The notes below the pieces were generated by a model. That model did not search any database, was not told the DNA's origin, and worked only from the letters and a program-made list of their open reading frames with translations. Of a DNA stretch of 64,000 nucleotides, positions 33,286-40,642 are shown piece after piece (position 1 is the first letter of the stretch; each line of letters starts with the position of its first letter). Position numbers and translations under genes: made by a program. The DNA comes from an uncultured Oscillospiraceae bacterium (lineage in GTDB: Bacteria; Bacillota; Clostridia; Oscillospirales; Oscillospiraceae), in NCBI GenBank assembly GCA_947625815.1, contig CANQPU010000006.1, positions 1-64,000 on the forward strand. The letters run 5' to 3'.

Positions 33286-35439
33286 ATGTACGCGGTTATT
33301 CTCGCAGCTGGACAAGGGCTTCGTCTTGGAAGGCTGCTGGCGGACAAACCGAGGTGTCTGCTCCATATCGGCGGAGAGACAATTTTGGATCGCCAAATGC
33401 GGCTCCTCCGGGAGATCGGCATACCTGAAGAAAACATCGTCTTAGTGACGGGATACAAGGCCGAAATGCTCCGGTCAATAAAGTGCAGGCAGGTATATAA
33501 CAGTGAGTACCGCCAGACAGACAACGCATACAGCCTTGGTCTGGCGCTTGACACGATAAAGTGCGCGGATAGCGTGCTGGTGCTGGACGGAGACCTGATA
33601 TTTGAAAAAGAGGCCCTTGCGGACATAGCGGGGGCGGAGGAAACAAATTGCTTCCTTCTTAAAAGGGGATATCTTCAATCCGGAAGCACCGGGGCGCGCG
33701 TTGACAGAAACGGGCGCATCCTTGAGATCGGGAAGCATTTGAGCAACAGCGAAATAAATTACGCATGTATCATGAAGCTGAGCGGGAAAGCTGTAATGGA
33801 CCTTGTCCCGGAGCTGCTTGCGGATAGCAACAAAAAGTATTGGTACACCGTGCCCATCAACAGGCGCGTATCGCAGATGGACTTCGCCGCGAAATTCACA
33901 ACGGCGAAAATCGTCGGGGTCAACACGGAACAGGACTATATTCAGGCAAAAGAGATGTTCAGCGTATTGACGGATAAGATACTTGTCACGGGGGCGATGG
34001 GTTTTCTTGGGAAGAAACTCTGCGCTGTGCTGGAACGCGACTACGAGGTAACGGGAGTCAGCCGCCACGGACAGGGGAAGGTCCAAGCTCTGGACACGGG
34101 GGATTTTGGGCAGGTTGAGGCTTTTATAAAGCTTAACAGGCCGGACATCATCATCCACACAGCCGCTATAGCCGACCCTGAGGAGTGCGACAGGGACCGG
34201 GAAAAGGCGTATTCCGTCAATGTGAGCTTTACTCAGAAACTCTGCGAGGTCTGCGCCAGCGAAAACATAAAAATGATTTTTATTTCGACTGACTATGTGT
34301 TCGATGGCGATTCCAATGAGGAATACCGCGAAAACGACCGGAGGGACCCCAAAAACTACTACGGAAAAACAAAGGTAATGGCTGAGGATATAGTAAGAGG
34401 GCTCGCCGGTTCCCTGATCGTCAGGATCCCCATAATTTACGGATATAATGATAAGACTGACAAGCAGACATTTGTCACAAAGACGATAGAAAGGCTTGCG
34501 GCAAACGAGACGGTGGAGGCCGACGACGTACAGGTCAGATACCCCGTGCTGATTGATGAAGTTGCCATTGCGGTGGGGCAGCTCCTTCACGAGGAGGGCA
34601 CAGTTCAGCTTTCCAGCCGCGAGGGCGTGACGAAATACAGGTGGGCTCAATATATTGCCGAGGTTTTTGATCTCAACAAGGATCTTATCCGCCCAAAGGC
34701 AGAAAACCCGAAAACCGGAAGACCGGCTCATGTCAAAATGAATACCGACACAGCGGATGTAAAGGGAGTCGTGATACACAATGTAAAGGACGGCCTCCGG
34801 ATAATGCGCAAGCAGATGAACTGCATTTTCAGGTTGATATATAAAAGCGATGCGGTGGACAAGCTCTATGGTGTGACGGTGGGAAATTTTCGATACGCCA
34901 TGGGTCAGCTTATAGCGAAGACCATCGACAGTAAGATCGGGGAAGATGCGGACTGCGTTATTCCGGTTCCCAATTCCGGCCTGTACTATGCCATGGGACT
35001 TGCCGACGCCTTGGGGAAGCCTTACGTTCAGGCCCTTGTTAAGACAGCTCCCTCGACGAGAAGTTTCAACATGGCAAGTACCGCCTCACGTGAGCGATAT
35101 ATTAAGTCGAAGATAGTGCCCATCGTAGAAATGATAAAAGGTAAAAATATCATATTGGTGGACGAGGCCATTTTCACCGGAACTACGCTGAGAATGGTGA
35201 GCGACATCATGAAGGCATGCGGGGCCGGAGATATCCATATTTGCGTTCCTACGCCGATTTGCTTTTCCCGGTGCCAGCAGTATATCCAACCATACCGGCC
35301 TGTGTTGACGGAACAGGTAGACGCGCTCAAAACGGCGGAATATTTTGGCGTGGAGAGTGTGTCCTATATGCCCTGTGAGCTTTTTGTACGGAGTATCCAA
35401 AACATTCAGGATTACTTCTGCTATGACTGCTTCAGGTAA
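33286..35439 (+). CDS. Three-domain fusion: nucleotidyltransferase, RmlD-like reductase, PurF-like phosphoribosyltransferase
   Basis: A 717-aa protein. Residues 1-228 are a cytidylyltransferase-type NTP transferase (LAAGQGLRLG, NSEYRQTDNAYSL, DGD at 101-103). Residues 230-512 are an RmlD-like SDR (GAMGFLG 236-242, STDYVFDG 334-341, Y359/K363). Residues 525-717 match the PurF phosphoribosyltransferase domain: VIPVPNSG 558-565, the PRPP loop ILVDEAIFTGTT 623-634 and the terminal FCYDCF typical of PurF. The PurF glutaminase is absent. I place the start at ATG 33286 (GGGGGAG in front). A plausible role is making a CDP-activated pentose or polyol building block from PRPP; that is inference. Confidence 0.85.
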   Translation: MYAVILAAGQGLRLGRLLADKPRCLLHIGGETILDRQMRLLREIGIPEENIVLVTGYKAEMLRSIKCRQVYNSEYRQTDNAYSLGLALDTIKCADSVLVLDGDLIFEKEALADIAGAEETNCFLLKRGYLQSGSTGARVDRNGRILEIGKHLSNSEINYACIMKLSGKAVMDLVPELLADSNKKYWYTVPINRRVSQMDFAAKFTTAKIVGVNTEQDYIQAKEMFSVLTDKILVTGAMGFLGKKLCAVLERDYEVTGVSRHGQGKVQALDTGDFGQVEAFIKLNRPDIIIHTAAIADPEECDRDREKAYSVNVSFTQKLCEVCASENIKMIFISTDYVFDGDSNEEYRENDRRDPKNYYGKTKVMAEDIVRGLAGSLIVRIPIIYGYNDKTDKQTFVTKTIERLAANETVEADDVQVRYPVLIDEVAIAVGQLLHEEGTVQLSSREGVTKYRWAQYIAEVFDLNKDLIRPKAENPKTGRPAHVKMNTDTADVKGVVIHNVKDGLRIMRKQMNCIFRLIYKSDAVDKLYGVTVGNFRYAMGQLIAKTIDSKIGEDADCVIPVPNSGLYYAMGLADALGKPYVQALVKTAPSTRSFNMASTASRERYIKSKIVPIVEMIKGKNIILVDEAIFTGTTLRMVSDIMKACGAGDIHICVPTPICFSRCQQYIQPYRPVLTEQVDALKTAEYFGVESVSYMPCELFVRSIQNIQDYFCYDCFR

Positions 35440-35500
35440 CGATGCTCCCAAAATCAGATCCGGGATAAAAAAATAATTTATTTTTTAAGGAGAATGAATC

Positions 35501-35743
35501 ATGGACATCATCAGAGCTACCTTTACGACACCCCTCTACATTGACCCCTCCGTCATGACCTACGCGATACAGGTCATCGCCGGCGTGGTCGTGGCCGTCG
35601 GCGCCGTTATCGGCGTGCGCTGGCGCAAGGCCAAGAAGAAGGTCCAGGAGAAGCTGGGCATCGACGAGAACGCCAAGAAGGAAGTGGAGGAGGACGTGGT
35701 GGAGTTCACGGACGAGAACGGGAAAGAGAACGGGGAGAAATAA
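35501..35743 (+). CDS. Small single-helix membrane protein of unknown function
   Basis: An 80-aa protein. A short N terminus is followed by one transmembrane helix (about 19-41, rich in V, A and G). A basic stretch RWRKAKKKVQEK comes next and then a very acidic tail. The topology is probably N-out with a charged cytoplasmic tail. The start is ATG 35501, preceded by TTAAGGAG. It does not resemble a known family to me. It stands alone between the triple fusion and manC, after a 61-bp gap holding an A/T-rich imperfect palindrome. A small accessory subunit of an export or transferase complex is possible. Confidence 0.7.
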   Translation: MDIIRATFTTPLYIDPSVMTYAIQVIAGVVVAVGAVIGVRWRKAKKKVQEKLGIDENAKKEVEEDVVEFTDENGKENGEK

Positions 35744-35781
35744 GATATATTCCCGGACACGGGGATGAAAGGAAGAGCGTG

Positions 35782-36852
35782 ATGAAAAAGACAGCGCTTA
35801 TTATGGCGGGGGGACGGGGAGAGAGATTCTGGCCAAGAAGCCGGAAGAACATGCCCAAGCAGTTCCTGTCGCTGACGGACGACGGCAAGACCATGATCCA
35901 GCTCACGGTGGAGAGGATATCGCCTCTGGTCAACATGGAGGACATCTTTATAGCCACCAACCGGGATTACAGGGGCCTTGTCAGAGAGCAGCTGCCGGAC
36001 ATCCCGGAGGAGAACATCCTCTGCGAGCCGGTGGGCCGGAACACGGCGCCCTGCATCGGCCTGGGGGCCGTGCATATGGCGAAAAAATACGGCGACGCCA
36101 TCATGCTCGTCCTGCCGTCGGACCACCTGATCAAATATAATTCCATCTTCCTTGGCACCCTGTCCGACGCCTGCGACGCGGCCCAGGTGAACAGGAACCT
36201 TGTGACCCTGGGCATTACGCCGGACGCCCCGGAGACGGGCTATGGGTATATAAAATTCGACCCGAACAAGTCCCTGGGCCGGGCTCTGGCGGTGGAGAGG
36301 TTCGTTGAAAAGCCGGACCTTGAGACGGCAAAGGAATATCTGGCCTCCGAGCAGTACCTGTGGAACAGCGGCATGTTCATCTGGAAGATCTCCAGCATCC
36401 TCGCGAATATCGAAAAGCACCTGCCGGACACATACGCGGGCCTTATGAGGATCGGGGACGCCATCGGCACGGACAGCCAGGAGGCCGTCCTGGAGGATGA
36501 ATTTAAAAAATTCGCCTCCGTTTCGGTGGACTACGGCATCATGGAGAAGGCCGACGACATCTATATCCTCTCCGGCTCCTTCGGCTGGGACGACGTGGGA
36601 AGCTGGCTGGCCATTGAGCGCCACCGGACCTCCAACGAGTTCGGCAACATCCTCTCCGGCAACACGGTGACCATCGACACCACCGATTGCATCATCCAGG
36701 GCGGCGACAAGCTCATCGCCACGGTGGGGCTGGAGGATCTGATAGTCGTTGACTCCGCCGACGCCACGCTGATCTGCAAGAAGGACCGGGCCGGGGAGAT
36801 CAAAAAGGTGCTGGAATACCTGAGGATGTGCGGACACGACGAGTACCTGTGA
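35782..36852 (+). CDS. manC: Mannose-1-phosphate guanylyltransferase
   Basis: Forms GDP-mannose from GTP and mannose-1-phosphate. The 356-aa protein has the nucleotide loop LIMAGGRGERFWPRSRKNMPKQ, the PVGRNTAPCI and LPSDHLI motifs and FVEKPD. It lacks the extra isomerase domain of the long type II enzymes, which agrees with manA being a separate gene. The start is ATG 35782 (GAAAGGAAG in front); a GTG one codon earlier is possible. Confidence 0.95.
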   Translation: MKKTALIMAGGRGERFWPRSRKNMPKQFLSLTDDGKTMIQLTVERISPLVNMEDIFIATNRDYRGLVREQLPDIPEENILCEPVGRNTAPCIGLGAVHMAKKYGDAIMLVLPSDHLIKYNSIFLGTLSDACDAAQVNRNLVTLGITPDAPETGYGYIKFDPNKSLGRALAVERFVEKPDLETAKEYLASEQYLWNSGMFIWKISSILANIEKHLPDTYAGLMRIGDAIGTDSQEAVLEDEFKKFASVSVDYGIMEKADDIYILSGSFGWDDVGSWLAIERHRTSNEFGNILSGNTVTIDTTDCIIQGGDKLIATVGLEDLIVVDSADATLICKKDRAGEIKKVLEYLRMCGHDEYL

Positions 36853-36867
36853 AAGGAGCCGGGGGCC

Positions 36868-38331
36868 ATGAAATGGAGAAGCGATCCCTTCTGGACGGAC
36901 GCGCTGAAGGCGGCGATGGAGCTGTCCGCGGGACACACGCTGGTCCTTACGCCGGATGAGTTCGTCAGCAGCAGAGACGTATTTTATCCTGTGGGGCAGG
37001 CCCGGCGGTTCGATATGCTCACGCTTCGGAAGGTGAGCGCTTTCGTCATACAGAAGGACCAGTCGCACCTGGAGGCGCTGCCGCCAAAGCTGCTGCGGGA
37101 TGATTTCACCCGCCAGTTCCACTGTGTCTTTGCCAATGAGGTGTTTGTCATCTACTCCGCGCTGGAGGAAGCTCTGACGCTGACGGAGGAGATGGAGCGG
37201 CATATCCCGGCCTTCCTGGAGCAGAGGGAGAGGTGCCTTGCCGGTTACGGGGACGATGACGACGGGGCCCCGGAACAGCTGCCCCGCGCCCTGGATATCC
37301 AGGGGAACAGAGTCTTGCAGACTCTGTTCCAGAATCACCATTACGTACTGGAACAATTTCGGGACCTGTCCGGCGAGCCGTCGATCATCAGGCGGGAGGT
37401 ATTCAGGTACTGCGTTTCGGAGGTCCACTTTGAACTGTCCGCTTTCTGCAACAGGAGCTGCAGCTACTGTCCGGTGAGCTTATTGGACCGGAAAAACAAA
37501 GGATCTAATATGTCATGGGAGATTTTCAGGCGGTGCATAGATGACCTGGCTGAGATCGACTATGATAAAGAGATTGGATTCTGCATTTTTAATGAGCCGC
37601 TTTATGACCGGGACTATCTTTTGAAGACCCTGGACTATGCGGACAGGATGCTGCCCAAATGCTTTATCAAGCTTGTGAGCAACGGCGACTATCTCACGGA
37701 GGAATATTTCCGGGAGCTCACCGGGCACAGAATAGACGAATTCACCATATCCGTCCATTATGACGGGACCTGGGACCGGGACAGGCAGTGGGACAGGATC
37801 CGTAAGATCCTTGAACGTGTTGGCCTTTCGGAAAAGGGCGATTTGGAAGAGGACGGAGGGCGGATGATCTACTTTGTCGATCCGGCCGCCTATGACAGCC
37901 GCCTCCTGCGGTCCTTTGAGCTGAGAAGCGAGGATTTTACGGTGCACGGGGTAGACCGGGCGGGGACCCTGAAGACAGGCATTCACAGGATCAACAATTT
38001 GGACCACTGCATCTATCCGATGTCCCAAATGAATATCGCCTATGACGGCTCGGTCGTGCCCTGCTGCTGCATGTGTTCAGATGTCCCGGAGATCAAGAGA
38101 TGGACCTATGGGAAGGTGCAGGAATATGGCGATCTGTTTTCTGCCTACACCTGCGCAAAGGCGGCCGCGTTCCGGAGGATGCTTTTCGCGCCGCGCCATG
38201 AAGGGGAGTATACGCCGGAGCCGTGCCGGATGTGCTCGGTGGCGGAGTGGGACGGAAACGCCAAGCTCTACCGTCTGGACGATCCCGCGCGGCGGGAGAT
38301 CTATGACTGCTGGCTTAAAGATAAGAAATGA
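36868..38331 (+). CDS. Radical SAM / SPASM-type enzyme in the polysaccharide locus
   Basis: A 487-aa protein. The 4Fe-4S cluster cysteines are C194, C198 and C201 in CNRSCSYC. A partial TIM barrel follows, and a cysteine-rich SPASM-like end (VVPCCCMC and PCRMC) would hold a second cluster. Residues 1-175 form an N-terminal domain (FVIQKDQSHLEALP) that I do not recognise. Such enzymes do difficult radical chemistry on sugars, peptides or nucleotides, for example epimerisation or dehydrogenation. DNA is GC-rich up to about 37330 and AT-richer after, with an 11-bp perfect hairpin at the change. The substrate is unknown; an unusual sugar modification is a guess. Confidence 0.82.
   Translation: MKWRSDPFWTDALKAAMELSAGHTLVLTPDEFVSSRDVFYPVGQARRFDMLTLRKVSAFVIQKDQSHLEALPPKLLRDDFTRQFHCVFANEVFVIYSALEEALTLTEEMERHIPAFLEQRERCLAGYGDDDDGAPEQLPRALDIQGNRVLQTLFQNHHYVLEQFRDLSGEPSIIRREVFRYCVSEVHFELSAFCNRSCSYCPVSLLDRKNKGSNMSWEIFRRCIDDLAEIDYDKEIGFCIFNEPLYDRDYLLKTLDYADRMLPKCFIKLVSNGDYLTEEYFRELTGHRIDEFTISVHYDGTWDRDRQWDRIRKILERVGLSEKGDLEEDGGRMIYFVDPAAYDSRLLRSFELRSEDFTVHGVDRAGTLKTGIHRINNLDHCIYPMSQMNIAYDGSVVPCCCMCSDVPEIKRWTYGKVQEYGDLFSAYTCAKAAAFRRMLFAPRHEGEYTPEPCRMCSVAEWDGNAKLYRLDDPARREIYDCWLKDKK
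37304..37330. repeat. Perfect 11-bp hairpin inside the radical SAM gene
   Basis: GGAACAGAGTC (37304-37314) and GACTCTGTTCC (37320-37330) flank TTGCA. A second small palindrome, CTGGATATCCAG, abuts it at 37291-37302. It lies within coding sequence, between the N-terminal domain and the radical SAM domain, where base composition changes. Confidence 0.75.
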
Positions 38332-38352
38332 AATACGGCAAGGGGAGATAGT

Positions 38353-39123
38353 ATGCTGATCGAAAGGTTCAAAAAATACAAGTTCCTGTTTGAGGAGCTT
38401 GTCAAGCGGGATTTTACAAAAAAATATAAACGGACCGTGCTGGGCATGGCCTGGAGCATCCTGGCGCCGCTGATGAACCTTCTGATCATGTGGCTGGTGT
38501 TCAACAATTTCTTCGGGAACAATGTGGATCATTATGTGATTTACCTCTTTGCCGGACAGCTGGTGTTCAACTACTTCACCGACGCCACGAACCTGGGTAT
38601 GAATTCTCTGGTGGGGAACGCCTCCATCTTTACAAAGGTGAACGTGCCCAAATACTTGTTTTTGTTCTCCCAGAACGTGTCGTCACTTATCAACTTCGGC
38701 CTGACGCTTGTTATTTTCTTTATCTTCGCGATCTTTGACCATATCGTTTTTACGTGGAAATTCATTCTTCTGCTGTACCCCATCCTCTGCCTTATCGTTT
38801 TCAACGTGGGGGTGGGACTGGTGCTGTCGGCGCTGTTCGTGTTTTTCCGGGATATGCAGTATCTGTGGGGCATCGCGACACAGCTGCTCATGTGGATGTC
38901 CGCTATCTTCTACACCATCGACAGCTATGAACCGATGGTACAAAACCTCTTCCTGCTGAATCCCATCTATCTCTATATCCGGTATTTCAGGAAGATCGTG
39001 ATAGACAGCGTCATTCCGACGCCGCAGTTCCATCTGCTGGCGGCGGGTTACGCGCTGGCCGTATTCGGCCTTGGGGCGTGGATGTATAAGAAATATAACC
39101 ACAGATTTTTATATTACGTGTGA
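38353..39123 (+). CDS. Polysaccharide ABC exporter permease (TagG/Wzm type)
   Basis: A 256-aa ABC-2 type integral membrane subunit with six helices. The amphipathic N-terminal FLFEELVKRDFTKKYKRTVLGMAW segment is diagnostic for the RfbA/TagG/Wzm group. It should pair with the ATPase domain encoded at 42067 to flip a completed lipid-linked polymer across the membrane. In other genomes permease and ATPase are adjacent; here a coiled-coil methyltransferase and a glycosyltransferase sit between them. Confidence 0.93.
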   Translation: MLIERFKKYKFLFEELVKRDFTKKYKRTVLGMAWSILAPLMNLLIMWLVFNNFFGNNVDHYVIYLFAGQLVFNYFTDATNLGMNSLVGNASIFTKVNVPKYLFLFSQNVSSLINFGLTLVIFFIFAIFDHIVFTWKFILLLYPILCLIVFNVGVGLVLSALFVFFRDMQYLWGIATQLLMWMSAIFYTIDSYEPMVQNLFLLNPIYLYIRYFRKIVIDSVIPTPQFHLLAAGYALAVFGLGAWMYKKYNHRFLYYV

Positions 39124-39132
39124 GGCGATAAG

Positions 39133-40620
39133 ATGAAAGCGTGGTTGAAAAAACTGATACACCGACTGCTGGGCTGGTACGTGGACCCGATCCTCGAGGA
39201 GTGCCGGCGGCAAAAGGCGCAGCTCGACGAGCAGGAGACGCGGCTTGAGGAGCAGTGTGCCCTGACGGATAAGCAGCGGGGGCAGCTTGAGGAGCAGAGC
39301 GCCAGGATAGAGGAGCAGAGCGCCAGGATAGAGGAGCTTACGAAGGGGCTTGAGGAAGCAAGGGACCCGGAGCGGTATGACCGGCTGACGGCCGACTGCG
39401 CGAAGGCGGAGGAGCGGACCCGGGAGAGGCTGGAGGAGCAGGGCGCCCGGCTTGCGGACGTGGAGAGCCGGGAGAGGCTTACAAAAGAACGCGTTGAGGA
39501 AAATGCCAGACGGCTTTCGGATATAGAGCACCGGGAGGGCTGGACCAGAGAGCGCTTTGAGGGGCACGACCGGAGGCTTTCGGATATAGAGCACCGGGAG
39601 GAGTGGACCAGGGAGCGCTTTGAGGGGCATGACCGGAGGCTTTCGGATATAGAGCACCGGGAGGAGTGGACCAGAGAACGCTTTGAGGGGCACGATGAAA
39701 AAATCTATGAGCATATCAGATGGATCTCCGAGTTGGAGAAAAGAGCGGGAAAGGATCTGATCCGCCTCACGCTGGGGGATACCTCCCTGTTTCCTCCGTC
39801 CAGGCTGTGTACGGCAAAGGAGCTGCTGTCGCCGGCGTGTCAGCAATACCGGGACGCTTTGCGGATAGATGACGTTCATGCCCTGCTGGAGTATCCCCAT
39901 TTCAGCCGTCGGGAGTGGGAGTTTGAGACCATCTGCGGGACGTTGGATACTTTCGGAATGCTGGCACGGGGGAAAACCGGCATCGGTTTCGCGGTGGGGC
40001 AGGAGCCGCTGTCCGCGTATTTTGCCCTTCGCGGTTGTACGATACTGGCCAGTGATCTGGCTCCGGATATGGATGAGAAGGGGCTTTGGAGCGATACCAA
40101 TCAAAACGCCATGGGCGACCTGAGCCAAATCAACAGGTTTGGCATATGTCCGCCGGAGCTGTTTGAGGCGCGCGTCTCCTATCGGGACATTGACATGAAT
40201 GACATCCCGGAGGACGTGGGCACATTTGACTTTTGCTGGTCAACCTGCGCCATAGAGCATATCGGCAGTCTGGGGCACAGCATCCGGTTTTTGAAGAACA
40301 TGCTGAAGGTCCTGAAGCCCGGAGGAGTGGCAGTCCACACAACAGAGATCAATTTGTCCTCCCGCATTTCTACGATCGAGCGGGGCGACAGCGCCATCTT
40401 CAAGGACAGCGATATTCAGGAAGTGTACGAGTGGATGACGGAGCACGGTCATAAAATGACCGTCGATTTTACCCGCGGTTCTGAGGAGATGGATCTGCGC
40501 AGAAGCGTCACCGGAAAGAAATACACAGACTATATGTTGAATTGCAATATCGAGGGGTATGATTCAACGTCGTTTGTTTTCATTATAGAAAAGAATCGTG
40601 GCGCAGACAGCATCGAATAA
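39133..40620 (+). CDS. Coiled-coil protein with C-terminal SAM-dependent methyltransferase (possible chain terminator/ruler)
   Basis: A 495-aa protein. Residues 1-17 are a basic amphipathic helix (KAWLKKLIHRLLGWYV), perhaps a membrane anchor. Residues 18-215 are a long Glu/Arg/Gln-rich coiled coil that includes three 21-residue repeats (126-188, each RRLSDIEHREEWTRERFEGHD-like). The rest is a class I methyltransferase of the type 11 group: a TGIGFAVGQEPL glycine region, ILASDL, FDFCWSTCAIEHI and VLKPGG. Between an ABC permease and ATPase this recalls WbdD, whose coiled coil sets O-antigen length and which caps the chain, although the domain order here is reversed. The methylated group is unknown. 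Confidence 0.82.
   Translation: MKAWLKKLIHRLLGWYVDPILEECRRQKAQLDEQETRLEEQCALTDKQRGQLEEQSARIEEQSARIEELTKGLEEARDPERYDRLTADCAKAEERTRERLEEQGARLADVESRERLTKERVEENARRLSDIEHREGWTRERFEGHDRRLSDIEHREEWTRERFEGHDRRLSDIEHREEWTRERFEGHDEKIYEHIRWISELEKRAGKDLIRLTLGDTSLFPPSRLCTAKELLSPACQQYRDALRIDDVHALLEYPHFSRREWEFETICGTLDTFGMLARGKTGIGFAVGQEPLSAYFALRGCTILASDLAPDMDEKGLWSDTNQNAMGDLSQINRFGICPPELFEARVSYRDIDMNDIPEDVGTFDFCWSTCAIEHIGSLGHSIRFLKNMLKVLKPGGVAVHTTEINLSSRISTIERGDSAIFKDSDIQEVYEWMTEHGHKMTVDFTRGSEEMDLRRSVTGKKYTDYMLNCNIEGYDSTSFVFIIEKNRGADSIE
39508..39696 (+). repeat. Three tandem 63-bp repeats in the coiled coil
   Basis: Units at 39508-39570, 39571-39633 and 39634-39696 differ at only a few bases. Sixty-three bp is 21 residues, exactly three heptads, so gain or loss of a unit would keep both reading frame and coiled-coil register. 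A shorter repeat (QSARIEE twice) lies upstream at about 39295-39340. Confidence 0.95.
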
Positions 40621-40642
40621 CTGTGCCTGAAGGATGGTATGT

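Noticed and set aside
35440..35500. A/T-rich imperfect palindrome before the 80-aa gene as a terminator
   Set aside because: No GC stem; it is more likely just the leader of a strong ribosome-binding site.
39508..39696. Possible CRISPR array
   Set aside because: The 63-bp units are contiguous, without spacers, in frame in a coiled coil.
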